Assembly (NCBI GenBank): GCA_944391225.1
Contig: CALXSS010000019.1
Location: 1 to 34,386, forward strand
From: an uncultured Clostridia bacterium
GTDB taxonomy: Bacteria > Bacillota > Clostridia > UBA1381
DNA: 34,386 nt
Reading direction: 5' to 3'
Every line of letters starts with the position of its first letter. The first letter of the stretch is position 1. Of this stretch, positions 26,332 to 34,310 are shown one piece after another. The notes beneath the pieces are model-generated. The model worked only from the letters and a program-made list of their open reading frames with translations. It was not told the origin of the DNA and ran no database searches. The position numbers and the translations under genes were made by a program.

Positions 26332-28227
26332 ATGAGAATTACTGAATTACTTGACCGCCGCTCTATCGACATAAACGCAGCGGCGTCCACAAAAAAAGAG
26401 GCTCTTGAAAAAATAATAGACCTCATGTGCAAAAGCGGAAAAATAACCGACAAATCACAATATGCTGCCAAGGTCTTTGCCCGCGAGGAGGAGGGCACAA
26501 CAGGCACAGGAGAGGGCATAGCGATACCTCACGGTAAATGTGATGCTGTTAAAACCCCCGGGCTTGCCGCAATGGTAGTGCGCGGCGGAGTTGACTTCGA
26601 CTCGCTTGACGGCGAAAAGGTAACGCTAATGTTCCTTATAGCCGCGCCAAACACAAAGGATAACGTTCATCTTGACGTTTTGAGCAAGCTCTCAGTAATG
26701 CTGATGGACGACAGTTTTTCAGAAAACCTGAGAAACGCCAAATCAGTAGACGAATTTCTGGACATAATAAATAAGGCTGATGAAGAGGCCTCGATAGATT
26801 CTTTCGGCACAGTATCCGACAATGCAAAGTGCAATATTCTTGCCGTTACAGGCTGCCCCACGGGCATAGCCCACACATATATGGCAGCTGAGGCGCTCGA
26901 AAAAGCGGCAGAGGCAAACGGCTGTTCAATGAAAGTAGAAACACGCGGCTCGGGCGGAGCTAAAAATGTTCTTACCGCTGAGGAGATAGCCGCGGCAGAC
27001 TTCATAATAATAGCTGCCGACACTCAGGTTCCGATGGAGCGTTTCAACGGCAAAAAGCTTATCGAATGTCAGGTATCAGACGGCATCAGCAAGGCTGACG
27101 AGCTTGTAAAGCGAGCGGTTAACGGCGATGCTCCCGTATACAGGGGCAGCGGTGAAAAAACAGAGCAAACAAGCGCGTCAAGCGGCAGCATAGGTCATAA
27201 GATATATACCCAGCTTATGAACGGAGTTTCGCATATGCTTCCGTTCGTTGTAGGCGGCGGTATACTTATCGCTATCGCATTCCTTATAGACGGTCTTTCA
27301 GTAGATATAAACAGCCTTTCAGAGGCGGAAAGAGCCAACTTCGGTACGATAACACCTCTCGCGGCTATGTTCAAAACCATAGGCGGATTTGCGTTCAGCC
27401 TTATGCTGCCTGTGCTTTCGGGATATATCGCGATGAGCATCGCCGACCGACCCGGTCTTGCTCCGGGATTTGTAGGCGGACTTATAGCATACAACGGCAC
27501 CTCAGGATTCCTCGGCGCGCTCGTTGCAGGCTTTGCGGCAGGCTATATCGTAGTTCTGCTCAAGAAGATATTCTCCAAGCTGCCCGATTCGCTCGACGGT
27601 ATCAAGCCCGTACTGCTCTACCCCGTTCTCGGAGTTCTGCTGACCGGCGTATTCATGACATATATCATAGAGCCTCCTGTAGGCGCGCTCAACACATGGA
27701 TGAATACCTCGCTTGAAACCCTCAGCGAATCAAGCAAGATCATCGTGGGTATAATAGTAGGCGGAATGATGGCTGTTGATATGGGCGGTCCTATCAACAA
27801 GGCTGCATACGTATTCGGCACAGCCTCAATAGCAGCGGGCAACTACTATATCATGGCGGCAGTTATGGTCGGCGGTATGGTTCCTCCATGCGCTATAGCT
27901 CTTTCAACTCTTCTGTTCAAGAACAAGTACACATTGGAAGAGAGAAAATCAGGTCCGACTAACTTTGTCATGGGTCTTGGCTTCATTACAGAGGGCGCTA
28001 TCCCGTTCGCAGCTTCAGATCCTATCCGCGTTATACTCTCATGTATAATCGGCTCAGCTGCGGCAGGCGGTCTTTCAGCAGCATTCAACTGCACTCTTAT
28101 GGCTCCGCACGGCGGAATATTCGTATTCCCGGTTGTTGATCATCCTGTATGGTACCTTGTATCACTCGCTGTAGGAACAGTGATCTCGGCAGTCATTCTC
28201 GGAGCCATCAAGAAGAAAAAGCAGTAA
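26332..28227 (+). CDS. fruA: Fructose PTS transporter EIIABC
   Basis: Imports fructose and phosphorylates it to fructose-1-phosphate. The 631-residue protein has the order EIIA-EIIB-EIIC. EIIA (about 1-150) has the active H67 in GIAIPHGK. EIIB (about 160-262) has C175 in VTGCPTGIAHTYMAAEAL. EIIC (about 285-631) has eight or more hydrophobic segments and the conserved GFITEGAIPFAASDP near the end. The start is ATG 26332 after CAGGAGG; the longer frame from 26287 starts inside the upstream inverted repeat. Its phosphate donor is probably the HPr encoded 40 bp downstream. ptsI is not in the window. Confidence 0.96.
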   Translation: MRITELLDRRSIDINAAASTKKEALEKIIDLMCKSGKITDKSQYAAKVFAREEEGTTGTGEGIAIPHGKCDAVKTPGLAAMVVRGGVDFDSLDGEKVTLMFLIAAPNTKDNVHLDVLSKLSVMLMDDSFSENLRNAKSVDEFLDIINKADEEASIDSFGTVSDNAKCNILAVTGCPTGIAHTYMAAEALEKAAEANGCSMKVETRGSGGAKNVLTAEEIAAADFIIIAADTQVPMERFNGKKLIECQVSDGISKADELVKRAVNGDAPVYRGSGEKTEQTSASSGSIGHKIYTQLMNGVSHMLPFVVGGGILIAIAFLIDGLSVDINSLSEAERANFGTITPLAAMFKTIGGFAFSLMLPVLSGYIAMSIADRPGLAPGFVGGLIAYNGTSGFLGALVAGFAAGYIVVLLKKIFSKLPDSLDGIKPVLLYPVLGVLLTGVFMTYIIEPPVGALNTWMNTSLETLSESSKIIVGIIVGGMMAVDMGGPINKAAYVFGTASIAAGNYYIMAAVMVGGMVPPCAIALSTLLFKNKYTLEERKSGPTNFVMGLGFITEGAIPFAASDPIRVILSCIIGSAAAGGLSAAFNCTLMAPHGGIFVFPVVDHPVWYLVSLAVGTVISAVILGAIKKKKQ

Positions 28228-28267
28228 TATATAATAATCAAACCAATACAGAAAGGAGTTTTCAATT

Positions 28268-28525
28268 ATGAAACAGTTTAGCTACACAATAACAGATCCT
28301 GAGGGTATTCACGCAAGACCGGCAGGCGAGTTCGTTAAGGCTGCTAAGTCATTTGAATCAAAGGTCACTATCGCCAAGGACGGCAAGGCGGTCGACGCTA
28401 AAAAGATATTCGGAGTAATGGGACTCGGCGCAAAACAGGGGCACACAGTTGAGATCACAGTTGACGGCGCTGACGAAGATGCAGCAGCTGCAGCTCTTGA
28501 GGATTTCCTCAAAAACAACCTCTGA
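28268..28525 (+). CDS. HPr-like phosphocarrier lacking the Ser46 site
   Basis: HPr passes phosphate from enzyme I to EIIA. The 85-residue protein has the phospho-accepting H15 in GIHARPAG. At the Ser46 position, where HPr kinase normally acts in Firmicutes, it has K46 (KKIFGVMGLG), and the Ser of GVMSLG is also replaced, by Gly. It should therefore work in transport but not as the CcpA co-repressor. It is the last gene of the fructose operon (ribosome binding site AAAGGAG), followed by a strong terminator. A dedicated carrier for fructose is the simplest reading; a regular HPr with Ser46 would be expected elsewhere in the genome. Confidence 0.92.
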   Translation: MKQFSYTITDPEGIHARPAGEFVKAAKSFESKVTIAKDGKAVDAKKIFGVMGLGAKQGHTVEITVDGADEDAAAAALEDFLKNNL

Positions 28526-28550
28526 TAATTAAAATTCAGAATATGTAAAC

Positions 28551-28597
28551 AAAAGGAGATACGGCAGAACCGTTTGGTTTTGCCGTATCTCCTTTTT
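28551..28597. terminator. Bidirectional terminator between the fructose operon and glnK
   Basis: AAAAGGAGATACGGCA (28551-28566) pairs with TGCCGTATCTCCTTTT (28581-28596). The pairing continues inward through a G-U pair and AACC/GGTT, giving a 21-bp stem with a GTTT loop. It separates two convergent operons. Confidence 0.9.
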
Positions 28598-28598
28598 A

Positions 28599-28955
28599 TT
28601 ATTGTCTGCGCGGCTGTATAGCCTCCGCTCCCGTTTCACGGGTGCGGATCCTCATTGCCGTCCGCATATCATATGAGAATATCTTGCCGTCTCCCGGCGT
28701 TCCTGTATACGCTGCTTTCTGGATAACATCTATGACCTTCTGCTCCCATTCCTCGGTTGAGACCACTATCTCAAATTTTATTTTGGGGAGCATATTGATG
28801 TCTACCTCCTGCCCGCGCACATAGCCGACATAGCCTTTCTGAGTGCCGCAGCCCATAACCTGATACAGTGTTATTCCATGTACGTTTATATCCTGCAGAG
28901 CCTGCTTTACATCCTCCGTCTTATCCTCTCTTACTATCGCTTCAATCTTTATCAT
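28599..28955 (-). CDS. glnK: PII nitrogen regulatory protein
   Basis: PII proteins are trimers that sense ATP/ADP and 2-oxoglutarate and block AmtB when nitrogen is plentiful. The 118-residue protein shows the family pattern: MIKIEAIVREDK, G35-C-G-x-Q39-K40-G41 in the T-loop, LPKIKFEIVV, TGTPGDGKIFSYDM (the nucleotide-binding B-loop) and RIRTRETGAEAI. The T-loop has V51 where E. coli has the uridylylated Tyr51, and V46 at the other Tyr position, with Y45 next to it. It begins 17 bp after amtB, with a GGAGGTGATC site, so the two are co-transcribed. Confidence 0.93.
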   Translation of the reverse strand: MIKIEAIVREDKTEDVKQALQDINVHGITLYQVMGCGTQKGYVGYVRGQEVDINMLPKIKFEIVVSTEEWEQKVIDVIQKAAYTGTPGDGKIFSYDMRTAMRIRTRETGAEAIQPRRQ

Positions 28956-28972
28956 TACAGATCACCTCCGAT

Positions 28973-30220
28973 TCAGTCAAGTCCGTTGAATGACGGATAC
29001 GCGCTTTCGTTATGCTCAGACATATCAAGTCCTATGCGCTCCTCCATCTTCGTTACTCTGAGCGGCGTTATAAGTCTTGTAATAGCCACACATATAAGAG
29101 TGCCGACTACAGCTATAGCTATCGTTATAACAATGCTCAACACCTGAGCTAAAAACAGCTCATAGTCTCCAAATATCAAGCCGTCCCATTTTGCTGTGCC
29201 GTTGATAGATGACATCGCGAAAATACCTGTCGCTATGCCGCCCCATATTCCGCCAACGCCATGGCAGCCGAATGCGTCAAGAGCATCATCGTATCCGAAT
29301 TTCTTTTTCGCTACCGAGATCATGAAGTAGCATATAGGGCAAACAGCTATACCTATGATCACCGCCGCCCATACCGGAACAAATCCCGCTCCTGGCGTTA
29401 TTGCCACAAGCCCGGCTACCATACCGGTTGCCGCGCCTATAAGCGATGGCTTACCGCAGCGCCATGCCTCTATGCCCATCCATGTTACTATAGCCGCTCC
29501 GCAGGATGCAGCTGTTGTCATGAACGCGTGAGCTGCAAGACCGTCTGCCGCAAGCGCGCTTCCTGAGTTGAAACCAAACCAGCCGAAAAGCAGCACGCAC
29601 GCGCCGAATGCAACCATAGGAATATTATGTATCCTGTATGATCTATGCTGATAGCCGTCTCTTTTTCCAAGGATCATACAAAGCACCAACGCGCTTATAC
29701 CTGAACTGATATGAACAACATTGCCGCCGGCAAAGTCCACGGAATGCAGGAATCCCTCACCGAGGAATCCGCCCTTTCCCCACACCATATGCGCCATGGG
29801 ATAATACACTATAAACGACCATAATATCATAAATATGAATTGAGCTTTAAACTTCATACGCCCTGCTGTAGCTCCGGTAATCAGTGCCGGAGTTATGATA
29901 GCGAACATCATCTGAAACGCTGCAAAGCAAAGGTTAGGTATACTGTCTGAATACGGTCCTGCCTCCATACCGACACCGTTGAATCCGAACCATGACAGAT
30001 CGCCTATAATTCCGCCGATATTTCCGCTGAACGAAAGCGAGTATCCGAACAGAACCCATAAAACTATAGCTGTGCCTATCATAAACACCGATGACATCAT
30101 AGTGTTTACAACATTCTTTCTCCTAACCAATCCCCCATAAAACAGAGCGAGTCCCGGGGTCATAAAAAATACGAATGCCGCGCAAAGCAGCACAAATCCA
30201 GTATCTCCTGAGCTGATCAT
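28973..30220 (-). CDS. amtB: Ammonium transporter AmtB
   Basis: An 11-helix membrane channel for ammonium. The 415-residue protein begins MISSGDTGFVLLCAAFVFFMTPGLALFYGGLVRRKNV, with no cleavable signal peptide, as in many Firmicutes. The pore twin histidines are H170 (GGNVVHISSG) and H320 (DAFGCHGVGG). The cytoplasmic tail after the last helix (RLITPLRVTKMEERIGLDMSEHNESAYPSF) has the ERIGLDxSEHxExAY signature of the group. The linked glnK product is the expected gate blocker. Transcription starts near 30381 from a perfect promoter, leaving a 160-nt leader with a strong 5' hairpin. Confidence 0.97.
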   Translation of the reverse strand: MISSGDTGFVLLCAAFVFFMTPGLALFYGGLVRRKNVVNTMMSSVFMIGTAIVLWVLFGYSLSFSGNIGGIIGDLSWFGFNGVGMEAGPYSDSIPNLCFAAFQMMFAIITPALITGATAGRMKFKAQFIFMILWSFIVYYPMAHMVWGKGGFLGEGFLHSVDFAGGNVVHISSGISALVLCMILGKRDGYQHRSYRIHNIPMVAFGACVLLFGWFGFNSGSALAADGLAAHAFMTTAASCGAAIVTWMGIEAWRCGKPSLIGAATGMVAGLVAITPGAGFVPVWAAVIIGIAVCPICYFMISVAKKKFGYDDALDAFGCHGVGGIWGGIATGIFAMSSINGTAKWDGLIFGDYELFLAQVLSIVITIAIAVVGTLICVAITRLITPLRVTKMEERIGLDMSEHNESAYPSFNGLD

Positions 30221-30334
30221 AATGCTTCCTCCTTAAACAGCCGCAGTATCTCTATACGGCTATATATTATTATCGTGTCTGAACTTTTCAGCTGTTATGT
30301 ATCCCGGGTATAATAGCTTTTTCTGATAAACAGA

Positions 30335-30374
30335 AAAGGAGTTCACAGCGTTTCTAAACGCCATGAACTCCTTT
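30335..30374 (-). promoter_or_regulatory. 5'-terminal hairpin of the amtB-glnK leader
   Basis: AAAGGAGTTCA (30335-30345) and TGAACTCCTTT (30364-30374) form an 11-bp stem. A 2x2 internal loop follows, then GCGTTT/AAACGC (30348-30353/30356-30361). It begins within about 7 nt of the predicted transcript start on the - strand and is followed there by a weak TTTTCTG tract. It may protect the RNA 5' end or act as an attenuator. Confidence 0.55.
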
Positions 30375-30387
30375 GTTCAATGTAGTC

Positions 30388-30416
30388 ATTATAGCACCGC
30401 AGCTTTTGTCTGTCAA
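30388..30416 (-). promoter_or_regulatory. Consensus promoter of amtB-glnK
   Basis: On the - strand: TTGACA (30416-30411), 17 nt, TATAAT (30393-30388). Both hexamers are perfect. Confidence 0.85.
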
Positions 30417-30524
30417 TAGCTTTTTTTAACAATACGTTCATTTTGTATTTTTTTACTGAAATTGCAGTCTTTACATTCTGATTTTTCTGAAAAATCGACC
30501 ATATTTCACGGCTATTATTTTACA

Positions 30525-30554
30525 TTGACACAGTTGTGCTGTTCGTGATATAAT
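30525..30554 (+). promoter_or_regulatory. Promoter of the GNAT gene
   Basis: TTGACA (30525-30530), 18 nt, TATAAT (30549-30554), about 50 bp before the start codon. The rest of the 382-bp gap between amtB and this gene holds the amtB promoter and leader hairpin and otherwise nothing that I can identify. Confidence 0.8.
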
Positions 30555-30602
30555 CATTATTGAAAATGGATCCCAATAAATTATCACACAGGAGGTATCA
30601 CA

Positions 30603-31133
30603 GTGAAAATAATAAGATGCACACCTGACAACACAGCTGAGACTTCAAAGTTTTACGATAAGGTTGTGGAATATCTTGATAATAACATAAATTATCCGCG
30701 CTGGACGCGCGGCAGCTATCCGTCAGAGCAAAGCGTAGCAAGCGCGATAAGCGCGGGCGAGCAGTACGCCGTTACTGAAAACGGCAAAATCCTGAGCGCG
30801 TTTATCCTAAACACAGATCCGCAGGGCGACTACAGCCGCGGCAGCTGGAGCTGTGAGCTTGAGGACGGAGATTATTTCGTTATCCATACTCTTGCAGTTG
30901 ACCCGGACGAATACGGCAAAGGCATTGCCGGAAAGATAATAGACTACTGTATAAGCTCTGCTTCAGAACAAGGGCTAAAGGCCATACGCCTTGACGTTGT
31001 GCCCGACAACACCCCGGCACGCCGCCTGTACGAGCGCAAGGGGTTCAGCTTTGCCGGTGAAATGGATCTCGGCAGAGGGATAGACTTTATCCCCACATTC
31101 GCGCTATATGAATTAAATATACCAAACGCATAA
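30603..31133 (+). CDS. GNAT-family N-acetyltransferase
   Basis: Transfers an acetyl group from acetyl-CoA to an amine; the substrate is unknown. The 176-residue protein has the acetyl-CoA-binding core HTLAVDPDEYGKGIAGKII (about 98-116), in which YGKGIA is the pyrophosphate loop. The C-terminal LDVVPDNTPARRLYERKGF stretch (about 136-154) is typical of the family. The start is GTG 30603, 7 nt after GGAGG (30591-30595). It is a single-gene unit with its own promoter, and its terminator is a copy of the repeat at 24070-24162. Confidence 0.88.
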   Translation: MKIIRCTPDNTAETSKFYDKVVEYLDNNINYPRWTRGSYPSEQSVASAISAGEQYAVTENGKILSAFILNTDPQGDYSRGSWSCELEDGDYFVIHTLAVDPDEYGKGIAGKIIDYCISSASEQGLKAIRLDVVPDNTPARRLYERKGFSFAGEMDLGRGIDFIPTFALYELNIPNA

Positions 31134-31137
31134 AAAA

Positions 31138-31240
31138 GCAAGGGGGCTGCGCCCCTTCGTTTCGTCCGTTCTGCACTATTTTTCTAAAGCCCCAAGGCTG
31201 TTGCCAAACTCGTTGAGTTTGGCAACAGCCTCTTGTTTTT
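31138..31240 (+). repeat. Second copy of the 93-bp repeat right end, with terminator
   Basis: 31138-31230 matches 24070-24162 except for one substitution and a one-base gain and loss. It begins 5 bp after the GNAT stop codon. Its hairpin GGCTGTTGCCAAACTC (31196-31211) / GAGTTTGGCAACAGCC (31215-31230) is a perfect 16-bp stem, followed by TCTTGTTTTTT, and likely ends the GNAT transcript. The left half of the element is missing here. Confidence 0.8.
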
Positions 31241-31247
31241 TATTGAA

Positions 31248-34160
31248 TTATTCTACTCCAAGCACAGCTATCTCGCTGATATGGCAGTAATTCTTTTCAG
31301 GATCTGTAGCGCCATCACCGTTATATCTGATATATCTTGCATATACCGGTGTACCGAACATGTATTCCTCCATTCCCTCGGTTGTACCGCTGTTCTGTGT
31401 CTTTTCAAGAGCTGTTTCCCATGTCTCGCCATCTGACGAATACTCTATTGTGAACGGATATATTCTTTCAGCACCCTTCCACATAGCTATTGCAACACCT
31501 GTAACACCCTTAACAGAGCCAAGGTCTATAGTAAGTGTATTTGCTCCGAATGCTGACCAACGTGTACCCATATCAAGATCCACAGCTCCTGCCTCAAGGT
31601 TACCGTCGTTATCGCTTGCCGTTACACCAAATACATCAAGCTGATTAGGATAGAACTTCTCACCATCATTTATAGCCTGCGGAACTATTCTTTCCGGAAC
31701 AGGCGCTGATTTTATCATTTCCTTTTCAGCTGCCGCTGCCTCGTCCGAAAGCTCGACTGCTTTATCGCTTACCACGATAAGTCCATCGTTCCAATATACC
31801 TCAAGTCCGAGCGATTCGGATATAGCTCTTAACGGTACAAGTGTTCTTTCATTTTCTATAACCGCTGCTGTATCCATTTCCTTTGCCGCTCCGTCTACAG
31901 TATAGCTGCTGCTGCCGATAGTCATAAGGATCGTTGTTCCGTCCTTTTCTATCGATACCTGCTGCGCAGCCTCGTCCCAGCCTACCACCGCGTTGAATGC
32001 CTCAGCAATAAATCTGATCGGGACCATTGTCCTCTCATCTTCATTTACGACCGGAACAACGTTGGTATCATCGTTGTCTATTCTCTTTGGAACGCCGTTG
32101 ATAAGAGCTGTCGGGCAGTCTGTAACAAGCTTAACGCTCTCGCCGAAATAAAGCTCGTCTATGCTCCATGACTTCTTTGAAAGGTCTGGATTTGTGACTT
32201 TTTTGCCGTCCTGCATCACATATATCTGCGGAACGGGCACGGTCTCAGTATCATAGCCGAGGTAATAGCTCAGCTGTGTCGGCTGGTTATAGCATGTATT
32301 CTGCAAAGCCACATGGTTTCTGTACTGTGTATCAGAGAGCAGTGTCGGGATCCTGTAGCCTGTCGGGATAGTTGTTGTGAATACTCTTAAAGCGCTGCTG
32401 TCCTTGAGCGGATATATTGTTTCCTCTCTCCAGTCACCGAGTATATCAGCAGTGAGCGATGGCGTAGCCTTTGTGCCGTTTATAGACATACACTCTGTCG
32501 CGGTAAACACAGTTTCAGTTTTCTGCTCGTCATGATTCCACTTCTGAATATAAATACTGTCCTGAACCTCTCTGCCAAGGTCTCCGTCCCACCAGTTAAG
32601 GAAATTAGCCGGCATTGTATACTTTGTGGATATTACTGTTCCGTCCGCAGCCATAAGAACTCCTGCCGCTGACCAGTTTTCTATACCCTCATAATTCGGG
32701 TCTATATCGCCTGAGCACGCTCTGCCGTTGTCCAAGCCAAGCTGCTCGCCGCCGCTCAGAAGCTCACCTGTTCTCGCATCTCTGAGCTCATAGCTGTATG
32801 CAACAGTAGTATCCTCATGACATGAGAATACCTCAAGTCCCGGGCGTGACGGAAGTATGTCTGTTACATGCTGGGCATCGCCATGGCCAAGACCTGTGCT
32901 GTACATAGCCTTTCCGTCATGATCCACCGCGAGCGAACCATAAATTATCTCATCGCATCCGTCATAATCCACGTCCGCAAGGCTCATTGAATGATTGCCC
33001 TGTCCTATATACTGATTATCAAGTTCCTTTGTATCAAATCTCCAGATCTTCTGTATCTTTCCGTCAACCAGATTGTACGCAGCCATTACAGTTCTTCCGC
33101 CAAGCGGGCCCTCCGGACCTGTATAATAGCCGCGACAGAATACAAATCCTACTTTATCGCCGTCAAACGAGCCTATACCTGCAAGATAACGCTCCGAACG
33201 ATTGCCATAGCCGTCGCCCCAGTCTGTACTGTCATAACCCTCGCCCACAGTCTGAGGATCATAATCAACTGTATCTATGATCGAACCATCTGTTCCCTTG
33301 AATGCTGTGAGATACAGCGGACCTGTAAGGTTCTTGCCGTCATTTAGTGATGCGTAGTCCTTATCAGCATCGCCTATAACAGTACCATCACCCGCAACAG
33401 TTCCGTCTGCTGTACGGCATACCATTTCTGCCGCGCCGTCACCGTCAAAATCATACACCATAAACTGTGTGTCATGCGCGCCGGCTCTTATATTCTTGCC
33501 CATATTTATGCGCCACAGCCTTGTTCCGTCCAGCTTATACGCATCTATTATACATTCACCTGTAAATCCTACCTGTGCTGCGTCCTTGCCGTTTGAAGGA
33601 TCCCACTTCAGGATTATTTCCATCTCGCCGTCACCGTCAAGATCCGCTGCGGAGGCATCACTTGCTGAATATGTATAGGTCTCGCCGTTTATCTCGCCAT
33701 CCTCCGGCTTCTGGATCGGAACATCAAAATATGCGTTGTCAAGAAGCTCTACCTCAGCGCACTTTTCTCCCTCTGTTCCGTTAACCACAGGCGCTACCTG
33801 ATACTTATCGCCGCTCTTAGCATTAATGTCAGTATAGTTCGTGAGCGACATTGGCTCTACATTTACCTTTTCGCCGTTCTTATAAAGATTGTACTTTGTG
33901 TCAAGGCTCTCATAGCCCTGCCAGCGCCATGATATGAACCCATATCCGTCTGCCATAACTGCTATAAGCCCTCTGTCAAGGTTTTCAGAATAACGCTGCA
34001 TATCTGGTCTTGCATCGATAAGCTTTTGTGTTTCCGCTGCTGACTCAGCATAATCGCCTATTTTAAGGCTGTCGCCGGCCTTGACCTCATCCGCCGCATA
34101 CGCAGGCAGCTGCGCCAGCATAGCGACAGCTGCCGCTGCCGAAATGATTTTTTTCTTCAT
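31248..34160 (-). CDS. Secreted rhamnogalacturonan lyase (PL11) with stalk and discoidin domains
   Basis: Cleaves the rhamnose-galacturonate backbone of pectic rhamnogalacturonan I by beta-elimination, outside the cell. The 970-residue protein has a signal peptide (about 1-22). The PL11 catalytic propeller (about 40-625) includes ENLDRGLIAVMADGYGFISWRW, DLDGDGEMEIILKWDPSN, DFDGDGAAEMVCRTADG, DVDYDGCDEIIYGS and QLSYYLGYDTETVP. The DxDGDG-type loops are probable calcium sites. Residues about 688-805 are a two-unit stalk domain (MVPIRFIAEAFNAVVGW; LVPLRAISESLGLEVYW). Residues about 835-970 look like an F5/8 type C (discoidin) carbohydrate-binding module (TRWSAFGANTLTIDLGSVKG, YARYIRYNG). The start follows AAAAGGAG. 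The product feeds the rhamnose genes of the window. Confidence 0.93.
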   Translation of the reverse strand: MKKKIISAAAAVAMLAQLPAYAADEVKAGDSLKIGDYAESAAETQKLIDARPDMQRYSENLDRGLIAVMADGYGFISWRWQGYESLDTKYNLYKNGEKVNVEPMSLTNYTDINAKSGDKYQVAPVVNGTEGEKCAEVELLDNAYFDVPIQKPEDGEINGETYTYSASDASAADLDGDGEMEIILKWDPSNGKDAAQVGFTGECIIDAYKLDGTRLWRINMGKNIRAGAHDTQFMVYDFDGDGAAEMVCRTADGTVAGDGTVIGDADKDYASLNDGKNLTGPLYLTAFKGTDGSIIDTVDYDPQTVGEGYDSTDWGDGYGNRSERYLAGIGSFDGDKVGFVFCRGYYTGPEGPLGGRTVMAAYNLVDGKIQKIWRFDTKELDNQYIGQGNHSMSLADVDYDGCDEIIYGSLAVDHDGKAMYSTGLGHGDAQHVTDILPSRPGLEVFSCHEDTTVAYSYELRDARTGELLSGGEQLGLDNGRACSGDIDPNYEGIENWSAAGVLMAADGTVISTKYTMPANFLNWWDGDLGREVQDSIYIQKWNHDEQKTETVFTATECMSINGTKATPSLTADILGDWREETIYPLKDSSALRVFTTTIPTGYRIPTLLSDTQYRNHVALQNTCYNQPTQLSYYLGYDTETVPVPQIYVMQDGKKVTNPDLSKKSWSIDELYFGESVKLVTDCPTALINGVPKRIDNDDTNVVPVVNEDERTMVPIRFIAEAFNAVVGWDEAAQQVSIEKDGTTILMTIGSSSYTVDGAAKEMDTAAVIENERTLVPLRAISESLGLEVYWNDGLIVVSDKAVELSDEAAAAEKEMIKSAPVPERIVPQAINDGEKFYPNQLDVFGVTASDNDGNLEAGAVDLDMGTRWSAFGANTLTIDLGSVKGVTGVAIAMWKGAERIYPFTIEYSSDGETWETALEKTQNSGTTEGMEEYMFGTPVYARYIRYNGDGATDPEKNYCHISEIAVLGVE

Positions 34161-34193
34161 AACTTACACTCCTTTTCTCTACTGACAGAACAT

Positions 34194-34216
34194 GCGCGAT
34201 ACATTTTGGTACGCGC
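34194..34216 (-). promoter_or_regulatory. Leader hairpin of the PL11 gene
   Basis: GCGCG (34194-34198) and CGCGC (34212-34216) enclose TAC/GTA and a short loop. It lies about 35 bp upstream of the start codon within the predicted leader. It could be an operator or an RNA hairpin. Confidence 0.35.
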
Positions 34217-34281
34217 TGATCTGTAGATTATTATATTTTTTTTACATTTTGCTCCTTGCTTATATGTTCCCTTATTAAATC

Positions 34282-34310
34282 ATTGTAACATTTTCACGAA
34301 TTTTTTTCAA
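34282..34310 (-). promoter_or_regulatory. Promoter of the PL11 gene
   Basis: On the - strand: TTGAAA (34310-34305), 17 nt, TACAAT (34287-34282), about 120 bp before the start codon. Confidence 0.65.
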
